A stretch of 64,000 nucleotides of DNA from Slackia heliotrinireducens DSM 20476 (GCF_000023885.1 NC_013165.1:744001-808000); one strand, 5' to 3'. Shown: positions 8,316 to 19,200, counted from the stretch's first letter. Translations and numbers: made by a program. The notes: generated by a model not told the origin, from the letters alone.

Positions 8316-9622
8316 GCGTGGCTTCCTTCGGTCGTTATACGGGCGACAAGACATGCGCCTGCGCCAAAGTGTCCATCCATAATAGCGGCAAACTGGGCGG
8401 TTTGCTCTCTGGGGACGAAAACTTGTATGGAACCCCCGAAACCTCCACCGTGGATGCGGCAGACGCCGCGGCGGATTTCGGGTTGGCTTGCAGATGAGTT
8501 CCTGCTTCCGAGCGCGCTGGCGAGGGATGAGAAGCTCCTGGGCTTATCGGCGTCGGCCCATGCCAGGTCGTCGAGGACTTGGTCTGCAAAGGCCAAGGCC
8601 ACCATGGCAGGTTGGTTGGCGCCTGGGACGGATACGTTCTGCAGATACTGGGCCGACGAGGCCGAAGACAGGGCTGTGCAGCGCAGGAATGCGTCGAAAT
8701 CACCCTGCTCGAGGGCTTGGATTCGTTTGCGGGTCAAATCACATTCGCGGTAGTAGTGCATGGCGCGAAGCAAGGCTCCGTCTCCCAGTGCGAAACGGAC
8801 GTCGTCCAGATGGTCATACAGCGTCGCTCGCGGCACGTCGCGAAGCGTGGTGCCTCCAAGGAACGAGGCGACGTTGTGCATGTCCGCAGGCACCTGGGCG
8901 TATTCTTCCACAAATGCGCTGTGGTCTGCACCCACGTTTACAAGGCAAAGGTCGTAGCCGAAGGATGCGAACTTAGCGGCAATGGATTTGACCTGCGGGT
9001 TCGTCGGGTTTGCAAAATCCATGGCAACCAATCCGCCACAGGCGATGGCCATTTGGTCCATGAGGCCGCAAGGCTTGCCCAGGTAATCGCGTTCTGCAGA
9101 TTGAGCTAAAAGCGCGAGCTTCTCCGGCGGAATCCGGTTGCCCGAGAAGAACAGATTGCAGACGCTTGCGATTGCAAGTTCGAAGGCTGCCGACGAGGAA
9201 AGCCCGCTGCCGGACGGAAGGTCTGCTTCAAGCTGCAGGTCGAAGCCTCGCATATCGAATCCCGCATGTATGAAACCGGCGAGCACGCCTATGGCAAGCG
9301 CCCGCGATTGGTTGGCGTCGATGGGCGTGCCTGGCGTCCAATCCAGCTCGATGCGGCCGGTGCGAACGTCATCCAACAAGATTTCGAAGGCTGGATACCC
9401 CGAGCTTTCTATGTGCACGGTATCGGTGCCGTTCTCGGCAGCCTGACCGCGAATGCCCAGCTCGAGTGTTCCTGTGAGCACTACGCCGTTCTGGTGGTCT
9501 ACATGGTTTCCTGCCAGCTCTGTTCTGCCAGGCGCGAACACCTGGGCAACGTGAAAACGGCCGTATCCCAATGAAGAATCCTGCGCGTGGGCAGCCCGGT
9601 ATGCATCGCCGAGGGAACTCAT
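8303..9622 (-). CDS. galK: Galactokinase
   Basis: A 439-residue GHMP-family sugar kinase that phosphorylates galactose at C1 with ATP. The N-terminal galactose-binding signature is present in the variant GRTELAGNHVDHQNG, and the ATP-binding GHMP loop is LPSGSGLSSSAAFELA; a C-terminal GGGFGGSIQVF motif closes the fold. The Asn-His-x-Asp-His form of the signature is the style I know from clostridial galactokinases. The start ATG shares bases with the preceding alpha-galactosidase stop (ATGA at 9619-9622), so translation is coupled; an in-frame ATG at 9661 is less likely for this reason. Confidence 0.93.
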   Translation of the reverse strand: MSSLGDAYRAAHAQDSSLGYGRFHVAQVFAPGRTELAGNHVDHQNGVVLTGTLELGIRGQAAENGTDTVHIESSGYPAFEILLDDVRTGRIELDWTPGTPIDANQSRALAIGVLAGFIHAGFDMRGFDLQLEADLPSGSGLSSSAAFELAIASVCNLFFSGNRIPPEKLALLAQSAERDYLGKPCGLMDQMAIACGGLVAMDFANPTNPQVKSIAAKFASFGYDLCLVNVGADHSAFVEEYAQVPADMHNVASFLGGTTLRDVPRATLYDHLDDVRFALGDGALLRAMHYYRECDLTRKRIQALEQGDFDAFLRCTALSSASSAQYLQNVSVPGANQPAMVALAFADQVLDDLAWADADKPRSFSSLASALGSRNSSASQPEIRRGVCRIHGGGFGGSIQVFVPREQTAQFAAIMDGHFGAGACLVARITTEGSHAWWK

Positions 9623-11388
9623 CGGTTGGCCAATCTCATGAGATCGATGGCGTTCTGCCAACGTTCAATCTGATTGTCGTCCCAGGCACCCATGTTGTCA
9701 GAGGTGAACAGTACGCCGCTGAACACCGCACTGCGATCGAGCAGCATGGTGCGCTGCTCCATGTTCAGTTGCACGTCGGTTCTCAGATAGACGACGTCAG
9801 AGTCGTTGCGGAAGGCTCGCCTGTTCAGATGTGCGCGCCATACGGTGTTGGAAACGCTGTGTTTGGTGCTGACGCGCTCGCGGTGCAGCATGCGGCGGCT
9901 GGGCAGGTCGTCCCAGTCGTTTCCGACGTCGCAGCTGATTCGGCAGTAGTCGACCAGCCCGAATGCGCTGGCCAAGGGCACGCCGCATCCGTCGATAAGC
10001 ACGTCTTCTCCAGCGGCATCCCTCAAAAGGCGCATGGCATCGGCCATGAGCTCGCCGCGATTCATGCCGTCATGGGGAATCATGCAGGCTGCATACAGGA
10101 AGTCGAGCTTCAGCAGTTTGAATCCCCAGTCCTGGGTGTAGGTGCGAATTACCTCGGTTACGTAGGCGCGAACTTCTGGGTTGCGGGTGTCGAGGGCATA
10201 TGCGCCGCTCCAGTTGCTGCCAATGGTAACGGCGTTGCCTTTCTCGTCGCAAAGCACCCAGTCGGGGTGCTCGTGGCCGATTCTGGCGTCTTTCTCAACG
10301 GCGAACGGGGCGAGCCAGATGCCGGGGGTGAATCCTTTTCTGGAGATGTGCTGCGCCATTGGTGCTGGACCGGCTGGGAAGCATTTCCGATCGACATCCA
10401 GCCAGTCTCCAATTTTGCAGAAACCGTCGTCGATTTGGAATACACGTTCGAATCCCGAAGCGTCGACGCGCTCGAACACGCTTCTGACGGCGTCGAAATC
10501 CCTGCACAGGACGGTCTCATTGATGCGTCCGTAATGACGGTACCAGGTGGTATATCCGCAGGCCGGTTTGCAAGTGCGGGCTTGGATGCCGTTTAGTTCG
10601 AACCAGCGATCGAAGGCGGCCTCGGTCGCCTTGTCCACGTCCTCCGCGTCGGTGCGTTCTATGACGGCGAATCTTCCGAATTCGACGGTGTCGCCATCCT
10701 TGAATTCACGGGCGGGTGCTTCCGGCAGGACGAAGAGGAGGTTCTCCTTGCAGTCGGTGCGGATGTGGGTGAACCCGCGGGATTCGTCAAGACCGGCAAT
10801 CAGCGTGCACGTTCGGTCGTCACGAATATACCCGTACGTCCATCCGTGAAGCTGTCCGGGCTTGTTTGTGTATTCGGTAAAGCGGTAGTCGCCCGAGCCA
10901 TCCAGCACGAAACGACGGATAAGCGGTGCAGGCACGCGTTTCAGGCCGCGCATGTACCCATCGATAGGCAATTCCTGCGTGTCGGTCCAAGATTGCCATC
11001 CGTTCAGAAGAATGCGTTCGTCGTTACTGAACTCATGGGACCATACGACCATACAGGATTCGATGCGCACGTCGCTCATGACGTCGACGGAAACGGAGAA
11101 CACCTCCTGGTCGAAGGTGCAGTTGATGCTGATGTTTCGCTTTGGCGAACCTTCGTCCTCGTCGTCCTGCACTTCGGCATCAGGCATTGCGTCCTGTTTT
11201 TCAGCGGCACGAATCGCGTCGGTGTACATCTTCACCGTTTCGGCGTTTATGGTCTTCGGTTCATCTTCCGGTTCTACATCCGATGGGGCTTCCGATTCTG
11301 AATCGAGAATCTTCACCAAGGTGCGCCGAGCTTTTTCGTTGGACTCGCCGACAAGGCGGTATGAAACAAAGCAGCGTATGGGTCTCAT
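9619..11388 (-). CDS. GH36 alpha-galactosidase
   Basis: A 589-residue glycoside hydrolase of family 36, clan D, which removes terminal alpha-galactosyl groups from melibiose/raffinose-type sugars. The catalytic TIM barrel shows the nucleophile region LLKLDFLYA and the acid/base region YCRISCDVGNDW, spaced as in the family, plus WLAPFAVE and an N-terminal beta-sandwich. No signal peptide is visible, so it acts in the cytoplasm on sugar imported by the adjacent GPH transporter. An acidic low-complexity insertion near residues 30-85 (many Glu/Asp) is unusual. The start has GAGGAGA and overlaps the transporter stop as ATGA. Confidence 0.9.
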   Translation of the reverse strand: MRPIRCFVSYRLVGESNEKARRTLVKILDSESEAPSDVEPEDEPKTINAETVKMYTDAIRAAEKQDAMPDAEVQDDEDEGSPKRNISINCTFDQEVFSVSVDVMSDVRIESCMVVWSHEFSNDERILLNGWQSWTDTQELPIDGYMRGLKRVPAPLIRRFVLDGSGDYRFTEYTNKPGQLHGWTYGYIRDDRTCTLIAGLDESRGFTHIRTDCKENLLFVLPEAPAREFKDGDTVEFGRFAVIERTDAEDVDKATEAAFDRWFELNGIQARTCKPACGYTTWYRHYGRINETVLCRDFDAVRSVFERVDASGFERVFQIDDGFCKIGDWLDVDRKCFPAGPAPMAQHISRKGFTPGIWLAPFAVEKDARIGHEHPDWVLCDEKGNAVTIGSNWSGAYALDTRNPEVRAYVTEVIRTYTQDWGFKLLKLDFLYAACMIPHDGMNRGELMADAMRLLRDAAGEDVLIDGCGVPLASAFGLVDYCRISCDVGNDWDDLPSRRMLHRERVSTKHSVSNTVWRAHLNRRAFRNDSDVVYLRTDVQLNMEQRTMLLDRSAVFSGVLFTSDNMGAWDDNQIERWQNAIDLMRLANR

Positions 11389-12767
11389 CGTGTCTCCTCG
11401 CCCGAGCCGATGCCGTTGTCCTCGAGGATGCCGTACACCTTCTTCTCGTTGTAGCGCATGATGACCAGGCCGCCTGCCAGGCAGAATACCGCTGCGACCA
11501 GGGCGGTCAGACGATAGCCGAATCCATGGGAACCGATGAGCGCGATGGATGTGAATGCCAGCATGCTAACAGACTGACCCAGCTTGAATGCAAAGGTTCG
11601 GGCGGCGTAGAACATGCCTTCACGTTTTTCGCCTGTGGTGATGGCATCGGCCGATGCGATGTCGGCGACGATGGCTTGCGGGAGGATGCCCAGGATTGCC
11701 ATGGGGATGGATGCCATGACGGCGACGATGATGCCCCATGCGATGCCGGGTATGCCGAGCTTGCCGACCACAGTGGTTACGGCAAAGGAACAGGAGAAGA
11801 ACAGGAACGCGAATACGACCAACTTCTTCTTGCCCATGCGCTTCGCCAGGATGTTGACGGGGGCGTAGAAGCACACTGAAAGGCCGGTCATGATAGCGAA
11901 TAGGATGAAGGTCATGCCGTCATCAAGGCCCATGAGCACGGTGATGTAGAACGGTAGGCCGGTTTGGAACATGGTGAGCGCAATCCAATAAAGGACGTCA
12001 GAGCACACGAAGGTGCGGAACTCCTTATTCGCAAAGGTTTTGGCTAAGCTTTTGAACGTAGGCGTAGTGGATGGCGTGGTAACCGCATACGTATGCTCGT
12101 CGATGGTGAACGTAGGAACAAGCATACAGACGATTGCAACGCAGGCAAGGATGCCGATGGTTACACGGAAGCTGGCAGTGAAGCCCAGGGAAGGCTCCAG
12201 GATTCCGGCGATATTCGGCACTAGGTACGCGAAGGCCGTGCCGAAGAAGTACGTGAATGAGATGAAGGTGGACACATTGATGCGCAGTTTCTGGGTCGAT
12301 CCAAGCTCAGGAATGAGTGCGTTGTACGGCGTACAGTAGCAGGTGAGGCACAGGTAGAAGCCGAGAACCGTGAACAACAGCCATAGGTTGTTCGCCATGG
12401 ACACGCCGTTGATCGGGGCGCAGAACACCAGGACGGTGAAGATGCCGAGAGGGATGGCCGCATAGCGCATGAACGAGATGCGGCGACCCAGGCGATGGGT
12501 GGAACGGTCCGATTTCGATGCGATCCAGGGGTCAGTGAAGGCGTCGAAGATACGTCCGGATGCGGTGATAAGGCCAATGACGGTGAGTCCTAGAAAGACC
12601 GCGCCTTGGGTTATGAACAGCTGATGGCCCTGAGAAAGCAGCTCTTCAGAAGGCTGGTAATAGTAGACGAGCCAGTTGGAGATAATGCCGGAAAGCATTG
12701 CCCAGCCGAGCTGGCCAATGGCGAAAAGCCAGAGGATTTTCGTGCTTGCAGGTTTCTTTTCGATCAT
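11385..12767 (-). CDS. GPH-family sugar/cation symporter (MelB-like)
   Basis: A 460-residue protein with about 12 membrane helices of the glycoside-pentoside-hexuronide:cation symporter family, the MelB group. The family loop ASGRIFDAFTDPWIASKSDR (helix 2 to loop 2-3) and the RRISFMRYAAIPLG region are clear. It heads the operon transporter, alpha-galactosidase, galK, galT, so its substrate is most likely melibiose or another alpha-galactoside taken up with Na+ or H+. The ribosome site (GAGGC) is weak. Confidence 0.88.
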   Translation of the reverse strand: MIEKKPASTKILWLFAIGQLGWAMLSGIISNWLVYYYQPSEELLSQGHQLFITQGAVFLGLTVIGLITASGRIFDAFTDPWIASKSDRSTHRLGRRISFMRYAAIPLGIFTVLVFCAPINGVSMANNLWLLFTVLGFYLCLTCYCTPYNALIPELGSTQKLRINVSTFISFTYFFGTAFAYLVPNIAGILEPSLGFTASFRVTIGILACVAIVCMLVPTFTIDEHTYAVTTPSTTPTFKSLAKTFANKEFRTFVCSDVLYWIALTMFQTGLPFYITVLMGLDDGMTFILFAIMTGLSVCFYAPVNILAKRMGKKKLVVFAFLFFSCSFAVTTVVGKLGIPGIAWGIIVAVMASIPMAILGILPQAIVADIASADAITTGEKREGMFYAARTFAFKLGQSVSMLAFTSIALIGSHGFGYRLTALVAAVFCLAGGLVIMRYNEKKVYGILEDNGIGSGEETR

Positions 12768-12840
12768 GGTGCCTCGGTTCTGCAGTCTTGCTTGTACAGG
12801 TAGCGTTTATGATACCTGAACTGCGCCGCAGTGTGACCAC

Positions 12841-12856
12841 GTTGGCTTCCGCCAAC
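12841..12856. promoter_or_regulatory. Inverted repeat upstream of the galactoside operon
   Basis: GTTGGC-TTCC-GCCAAC, a perfect 6-bp palindrome, lies 74 bases upstream of the transporter start. On the minus strand a -10-like TATCAT follows at about 12808-12813. It could be an operator for an unlinked sugar regulator, or a small hairpin. Confidence 0.35.
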
Positions 12857-12910
12857 TGCATTAATACGATAGTTTCCACCTATGAGAGCTTTTTCTTAAG
12901 GACCTCGACG

Positions 12911-13588
12911 TCATTGCTTCAGAACGCGCTCCGCAAGAGCTTGATGCTCGGCAGATGAGGAGTTTTGCAGGTAGTGCATTCCGAACAGCACGATCTCAAG
13001 CCAGGAAACGCCCTCGAAATCATCGGCGGGATAGGACTCGAACAACGAGGCGAATTTCCGCTGCTGGAGCCTGTCGGTTCCGGGAATCATGCTGTTGGCG
13101 ATGCTTGTTTGCTCGTTGAACGTATCGGAGTCGATGGTGATCGGGGTTTTCTCAAAGAGTTCATGAGCGGTCGAAGACATACGGGACATACGGAACAAAC
13201 GAAGCCAATAATCCTCCCTCCAATACTCGAACGCGTCAAGAAACTCTTCAGACGATGTCAGAAAGCTTCTCATACAGCGCACGAACTGATCGGGCTCCGT
13301 ATGGCAATTGTCGAATGCAACGTCGAACAGCCGGACCTTCTCATCATGTGACAAGTCTTCTGCGACGGGTGCAAAGGTGTCGGGATAGGGAAGTGTCTTC
13401 AGTGTGTCCCGATCTTGCAGGATCGCATGTGTTTCTCTGCGGTCGCTGCGAAACAACTCGGTCCATATGGCATCCAGGCACTCATCTACCGTTTCCCGAG
13501 GAGAGATTCGTAATGCAATTACAATGGCGGCTAGGTTGTAGTCATCAAGCGATGTGAAGCCATTGTTGGAGAATGCGAATGAGCTCAT
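12911..13588 (-). CDS. Protein of unknown function
   Basis: A 225-residue acidic, soluble, mostly helical protein that I do not recognise. It starts at the ATG at 13588, which follows GGAAGAG; an upstream ATG at 13645 would add 19 unconvincing residues. The sequence is rich in aromatic and acidic residues (for example FEYWREDYWLRLFRM near the middle) and has no signal peptide, membrane helix or metal motif. It is divergent from the glycosyltransferase-like gene with a 122-base gap, so the two may share control. Confidence 0.6.
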   Translation of the reverse strand: MSSFAFSNNGFTSLDDYNLAAIVIALRISPRETVDECLDAIWTELFRSDRRETHAILQDRDTLKTLPYPDTFAPVAEDLSHDEKVRLFDVAFDNCHTEPDQFVRCMRSFLTSSEEFLDAFEYWREDYWLRLFRMSRMSSTAHELFEKTPITIDSDTFNEQTSIANSMIPGTDRLQQRKFASLFESYPADDFEGVSWLEIVLFGMHYLQNSSSAEHQALAERVLKQ

Positions 13589-13710
13589 GTTCTCTTCCGT
13601 TCGCGCCGTAAACCTTCCGGTGTTAAGCATATCAGGTTGGTCCAAACCACGTCGGCTGTCGTTTACAATGGTTGCATTGGTTTGTGTTACTAAAGCCTGT
13701 AGGAGCTGCC

Positions 13711-15252
13711 ATGGTTGCCAATTCGGTTGATCGCGCTAAAGTCATTTTCGGCAATGAGATCGACACTGCAGATTACGAGAAAGCGTGTAAGGGCAAGGAG
13801 AAGTATGCCCGAAGATTCGGGGACGACTCCAATACGGTGTACCACTTGCGTGCCGAAGAGGCGCCTGTTATTGGGAAACATCTAGGGGTGCGGTGGCTTC
13901 GGCCGGCCGAACCTGGCTCAGATGAGGTTTTCGATATGGCTGCAGATGCAGCGGCGGCGCCTGTTGTTTCGACGACGCCAAAGACAATCAGCGAAGTCCA
14001 AGGAAAACCCCTGGTTGTCGGTAATATTCGCATGGGTTTCGGGCATTATCGTATCAGCATGGCCATAGCTTCAGCCGCCCATGCGCTGGGGTTTGTGCCA
14101 TATTGGTTCGACTTATGCGGCTTTCCCGAGTCCACTTGTAGCAAGCTGATAGAACATCAAAACAATCTGTATTCTATGGGATCGCGCGTCAGCCAGAAGG
14201 TCGGCGCGTTCAACGCATTGTATTGGGAGCCGCTCAATTCCGAAGGGTTCCGAAAGCTGACATACAATTCGGGCGACCAGAAGAACGCAGAGTTGATGGT
14301 GCCCATCTTCCGGGACCTGCCGAAGGACGTTCCGTATGTGGGTACCCACGCATGGCCGGCGCAGGCGGCCGTGCATGCAGGCATGACCCATGTGGTGAAC
14401 GCCATTCCAGACAACTGGCCAATGGCGTTGCATCTGGCGGAGGGGTCGCGTCACGCTGTACAGACGCCCAGCGCATATCAGGGATACAAAATGCTGCGCG
14501 GCATGGACAAGAAGCGTCAGCTGAAGCCCATGCCTGAAGGATCGCTTTTCTATACGGGCCACTATATCGACCACGAGCTCGTGAGCAACATCGAAGCCGA
14601 CTGCGCGGCGCGTCGTGCGCGATTGCATGGCGGGTGTCCCATCAGATACCTGGTTTGCGTCGGCGGTGCTGGAGCCCAGCAAGATCTAATCCGCGGCATT
14701 ATCGAACATGCAGTGCCGTTGGCCGAGCGAGGTGAAGCCACGTTGCTGGTGAATGTGGGCGACCATATCGATGTCTGGGACGCATTGGCCAAATCCGTTC
14801 CTGCGCTGTCTCGGGCAAAGACCCATTTCGATGACTTTACTGAACTGGAGAATCTTGTGTCCGAACCTGGCGCTCCGAAGCTGGACGGCATTCATGCGTT
14901 CGGGTATACAGACATTTTTGCGGCGGTTTATTCGACGAATCTCCTGATGCGCCATACCGATGTATTGGTTACGAAACCCTCTGAACTGGCGTTCTATCCT
15001 GTTCCAAAACTGATGATCCACCGTGTGGGCGGACACGAGGCTTGGGGTGCGATTCGTGCGGCCGAAATCGGCGACGGCACCTATGAGTTGCAGAAGCTCG
15101 ATGAGATTACCGCAATGATGGATGCGTTCCAGCAGGACAGAAGCTTGGTCTCAATGATGTGCGACCGTATCGAAGAGGCGAATGCCCACGGCGTGTACAA
15201 TGGAGCTTACAGAGCGGTATTGCTGGCAGCGGGGCTTTGGCCTGGCGAATAG
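13711..15252 (+). CDS. Glycosyltransferase-like protein (GT-B fold, MurG-style)
   Basis: A 513-residue protein. Near residue 115 a strand-loop NIRMGFGHYRISMAIASAA matches the GGxGH-type acceptor loop of the MurG / diacylglycerol glucosyltransferase superfamily. In the C-terminal half VTKPSELAFYPVPKLMIHRV resembles their nucleotide-sugar site. The first 110 residues are extra and include a basic segment and an Ala/Pro linker. Donor and acceptor are unknown. The start ATG has AGGAGCTGCC; the longer frame from 13672 was rejected. A strong terminator follows, so it is monocistronic. Confidence 0.55.
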   Translation: MVANSVDRAKVIFGNEIDTADYEKACKGKEKYARRFGDDSNTVYHLRAEEAPVIGKHLGVRWLRPAEPGSDEVFDMAADAAAAPVVSTTPKTISEVQGKPLVVGNIRMGFGHYRISMAIASAAHALGFVPYWFDLCGFPESTCSKLIEHQNNLYSMGSRVSQKVGAFNALYWEPLNSEGFRKLTYNSGDQKNAELMVPIFRDLPKDVPYVGTHAWPAQAAVHAGMTHVVNAIPDNWPMALHLAEGSRHAVQTPSAYQGYKMLRGMDKKRQLKPMPEGSLFYTGHYIDHELVSNIEADCAARRARLHGGCPIRYLVCVGGAGAQQDLIRGIIEHAVPLAERGEATLLVNVGDHIDVWDALAKSVPALSRAKTHFDDFTELENLVSEPGAPKLDGIHAFGYTDIFAAVYSTNLLMRHTDVLVTKPSELAFYPVPKLMIHRVGGHEAWGAIRAAEIGDGTYELQKLDEITAMMDAFQQDRSLVSMMCDRIEEANAHGVYNGAYRAVLLAAGLWPGE

Positions 15253-15300
15253 ATTCATGCGTGCAGATGGTCTGTCTGCCTGGCGATCCCCGATGGTGAA

Positions 15301-15343
15301 AAGCCGAGGCCCGCAAGCTTGTGGCTGCGGGCCTCGGCTTTGC
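15301..15343 (+). terminator. Strong intrinsic terminator
   Basis: AAGCCGAGGCCCGCA pairs perfectly with TGCGGGCCTCGGCTT, followed by TGCT. The 15-bp stem lies between the glycosyltransferase-like gene and convergent gpmA and can serve both strands. Confidence 0.8.
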
Positions 15344-15362
15344 TATGTGTGGTTGGGTGCCG

Positions 15363-16124
15363 CTACTGGGCTTTCTTGCCTTGGTTGGCGACCTTGTTGA
15401 TTTTGGCGTCGATGGTCGCGGGGTCGCCTACGTAATGCTTATCGAGCACGTTCATGTCCTGGTCAAAGGTGTATACCAGAGGAACTCCGGTGGGGATGTT
15501 CACACCAATAATCTCTTCGTCGGATAGCTTGTCGAATTCCTTTACCAGTGCGCGCAGCGAATTGCCGTGGGCGGCGATCAGGACGCGCTTGCCAGCGCGC
15601 ATTTGCGGAAGGATGGTTTCGTTGAAGTAAGGCATCGCACGGGCGATGGTGTCCTTCAGACATTCAGCGTAGGGGACGTCGGCAGGGTCGACATCGCGAT
15701 AGGCGGGCTGGATGTGGGCGTCGCGCTCGTCGCCGGCTTCCAGCGCGGGGGGACGGACATCGAAGCTCCGGCGCCAGATCTTAACCTGCTCCTCGCCGTA
15801 TTTCTCGGCGGTTTCGGATTTGTTCAGGCCCTGGAGGGCGCCGTAGTGGCGCTCATTGAGACGCCACGTCTTTTCGACGGGCAGCCAGTGGCGGTCCATG
15901 TTGTCAAGGACGATTTGCAGCGTATGGATGGCGCGCTTGAGATAGCTGGTGTAGCAGATGTCGAAGTCGTAGCCATCGGCCTTCAGGGCGCGGCCGCCTT
16001 CAGCAGCTTCCTTGCGGCCGGTGTCGGTGAGTTCGACATCGGTCCAGCCAGTAAACAGGTTCAGCTTGTTCCACTCGCTTTCGCCGTGACGGATGAGAAC
16101 GAGTGTCATTGTATTTTCGGCCAT
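15363..16124 (-). CDS. gpmA: 2,3-bisphosphoglycerate-dependent phosphoglycerate mutase
   Basis: A 253-residue glycolytic enzyme interconverting 3- and 2-phosphoglycerate. The phosphohistidine motif [10 protein letters not shown] (about 9-18) is followed by [27 protein letters not shown] and the second catalytic His in [15 protein letters not shown] are in place. Length matches the family. The start ATG follows AGGAGATCC; the stop lies just after a shared terminator. Confidence 0.97.
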   Translation of the reverse strand: MAENTMTLVLIRHGESEWNKLNLFTGWTDVELTDTGRKEAAEGGRALKADGYDFDICYTSYLKRAIHTLQIVLDNMDRHWLPVEKTWRLNERHYGALQGLNKSETAEKYGEEQVKIWRRSFDVRPPALEAGDERDAHIQPAYRDVDPADVPYAECLKDTIARAMPYFNETILPQMRAGKRVLIAAHGNSLRALVKEFDKLSDEEIIGVNIPTGVPLVYTFDQDMNVLDKHYVGDPATIDAKINKVANQGKKAQ

Positions 16125-16188
16125 TGGATCTCCTGACTCGTAGGGGCGGATCTGCTCAAGTATGTATCGTCCGATGTCGGGCGATACC

Positions 16189-16215
16189 AGGCGGCAAGGG
16201 ATTTCCTTGCCGCCT
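16189..16215. terminator. Hairpin after purL
   Basis: AGGCGGCAAGG and CCTTGCCGCCT form an 11-bp stem immediately downstream of the purL stop on the minus strand. No long T-run follows. Confidence 0.5.
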
Positions 16216-16221
16216 TCTTGA

Positions 16222-19200
16222 CTAAGCGAAGTAGGCTACGCCGTTCTCAAAGATAGGCTGCCATTTGTTTCCGGGGACGTTCTTGAATACATTGTCGGCG
16301 ATGCGCTCGGTGTGACCCATTTTGCCAAAGACCCGGCCGTCGGGGCTGGTGATGCCTTCGATGGCGAGGACGCTGCCGTTGGGGTTGTCGCCCAGCGCCA
16401 TGGTGGGCTGGCCTGCGAGGTCAACGTACTGCGTTGCGATTTGGCCGCTGGATTTCATCTGGGCCAGGACCTGTTCGTTCGCAACGAATCGGCCTTCGCC
16501 GTGGCTGATGGCTATCGTATGGATATCACCAGGGGTGCAGCTTGCCAGCCAGGGGCTCATCGTGGAAGCCACGCGGGTGTTGACCAGGCGGCTCTGGTGA
16601 CGGCCAATGTTGTTGAAGGTCAACGTGGGGCAGTCGGCGTTCATCGCGCGAATGTCTCCGAAAGGTACCAAACCGAGCTTGACGAGGGCTTGGAAGCCGT
16701 TGCAGATGCCGAGCATCAAGCCGTCACGGTTCTGCAGCAGATCACGGACCGCTTCGGTGACCTGGGGAGCTCGGAAGAACGCGGTGATGAACTTAGCGGA
16801 GCCATCGGGCTCGTCCCCGCCGGAGAAACCGCCGGGGAGCATGATGATTTGGCTCTTAGCGATTTCGTCGCAAAGAATCTGCGTACTCTCGGCAACCGCC
16901 TCGGGGGACAGGTTGTTGATGACGAAGGTCTTAACCTCGGCCCCAGCACGCTCGAAGGCACGTGCGGAATCATATTCACAGTTGTTGCCGGGGAATACTG
17001 GGATGATGACCCGCGGACGCGCCAGCTTGGAGGATGCAGTCACAGCAGGAGCATTCGGGGTGAACGTGACCGCTTCGACCTCGGGTCCTTCGCCACGATA
17101 GGGGAATACAGGCTCGAGCTTGGACTCCCATGCCTCCTGCAGCTTTGCCATGTCGATTTTCTCGCCAAGGATTTCGAACGCGTATTCATTGGTGGTCTCA
17201 CCGATGACGGCAATGGCGATTTTGTCGCTCGCCACGGGCAGTTCAGCGCCTTCTGCAAGCTCGATAAGGAATGTGCCGTAGGACTGGCTGAACAGGGATC
17301 CTGCTGGGATTTTGTCGACGCGAATGCCGATTCCGTTGCCGAGGCACATCTCGAACAGGGCTTGTGCTGCTCCGCCGAATCCGCACGTGGACACGGCCAG
17401 TGCGTCTTTGCGTCCGATGATGCCTTCGACGAGGTCCATGGCCTCGCACAGGGCTTCACCCTGGGGAGCGATGGGGTTGTCACCAGGCATGGGAACAATG
17501 ATGGCAACGCGGCTGCCAGCCTGTTTGAACTCGGGGCTGACCACGCGGTCCGTGGTGCCGACGGCGGTTGCGAAGCTTACCAGGGTGGGCGGAACATCGA
17601 GCTTTTCGAAGCTGCCGGACATGGAGTCCTTGCCGCCGATGGCACCGACACCGAGGTCGATTTGGGCATCCAAGGCGCCAAGCACGCTAGCCAATGGCTT
17701 GCCCCAACGTGCGGGGTCGGTGCCGAGCTTCTCGAAGTATTCCTGCAGTGTGAGATAAGCTTTCCTGCGTTCGAAACCGGCGGCGACAAGCTTGCTGACG
17801 CTTTCGGCTACGGCCAGGTAGGCTCCATGGTACTGGTCTGCGCTGGACAGGTAGGGGTTGAATCCCCACGCCATGCCGGAGCAAGTCGTGGTTTCGCCTG
17901 CCACCGGGAATTTGGCGGCCATGGCCATGCTTGGGGTAAGCTGGTGCTTTCCGCCGAACGGCATAAGCACGGTGGCTGCGCCGATGGTGGAGTCGAAGCG
18001 CTCGACGAGGCCCTTCTTGGAGCACACGTTCAGGTCGCTGACCATGGCGAGCATCTTCTCCTCAAGGGTTTCCCCCGGCCATTCAAGGGCATAAGGCTCA
18101 GCCTTGAGCACGGTCATCTTCTGGCTCTTGGGGGCGCCGTTGCTGGCCAAAAACTCACGGCTCACGTCGACAATGGTGGTGCCGCGCCAGACGATCTGGA
18201 CGCGGGGTTCCTCGGTAACGCGGGCTACGACGGTAGCTTCCAGGTTTTCCTCGTGGGCAAGGGCGATGAAAGCATCGACGTCCTCGGCTGCGACATCGAC
18301 AGCCATGCGCTCCTGGCTTTCTGAAATGGCGAGCTCTGTGCCGTCGAGGCCGTCGTATTTGGTGGGCACGCGGTCAAGGTCGATGTACAGGCCGTCTGCA
18401 AGCTCGCCTATGGCGACGGAAACACCGCCTGCGCCGAAATCGTTGCAGCGCTTGATCATGCGGCAGGCGTCGCCGCGGCGGAAGAGTCGCTGGATCTTGC
18501 GTTCGACGGGAGCGTTACCCTTCTGGACTTCCGCTCCGCAGGACTCCAGGCTTTCCATGTTATGGGCCTTTGAGCTGCCGGTTGCGCCTCCGATGCCGTC
18601 ACGGCCGGTGCGGCCGCCGAGCAAGATGACGCGATCGCCAGGTGCTGGGGTTTCGCGGCGAACGTGGTCAGCGGGGGTGGCGCCTACAACGGCGCCGATT
18701 TCCATACGCTTGGCCATATAGCCGGGATGGTACAGCTCTGCAACCTGCCCGGTTGCCAAGCCGATTTGATTACCGTAGCTGGAGTATCCGTGGGCAGCGT
18801 CTGTAACGATTTTGCGCTGCGGAAGCTTGCCGGGGATAGTCTCGCTTACAGGAACCAGCGGATCTGCCGCCCCTGTGACGCGCATGGCCTGGTAGACGTA
18901 AGAGCGGCCAGAAAGCGGATCGCGGATGGCACCGCCGACGCAGGTTGCCGCGCCGCCGAACGGCTCGATTTCGGTAGGATGGTTGTGGGTCTCGTTTTTG
19001 AACAAGTACAGCCAATCCTGCTCTTCTCCGTCGACGTCGACCTTCACCTTCACAGTGCAGGCGTTGATTTCTTCGGATTCGTCCATATTGGTGAGGATTC
19101 CGCGTGCTTTGAGGGTTTTAGCGCCGATGGTGCCGATGTCCATGAGGCACATGGGCTTGTTCTCGCGGCCGAGCTCACGTCGCAGGTCTTTGTAACGTTC

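Noticed and set aside
9571-10596. 341-codon open frame opposite the alpha-galactosidase gene
   Set aside because: Shadow of the GH36 gene; no own ribosome site or domain.
16312-18324. 670-codon open frame opposite purL
   Set aside because: purL is certain; no start signal or domain supports the antisense product.
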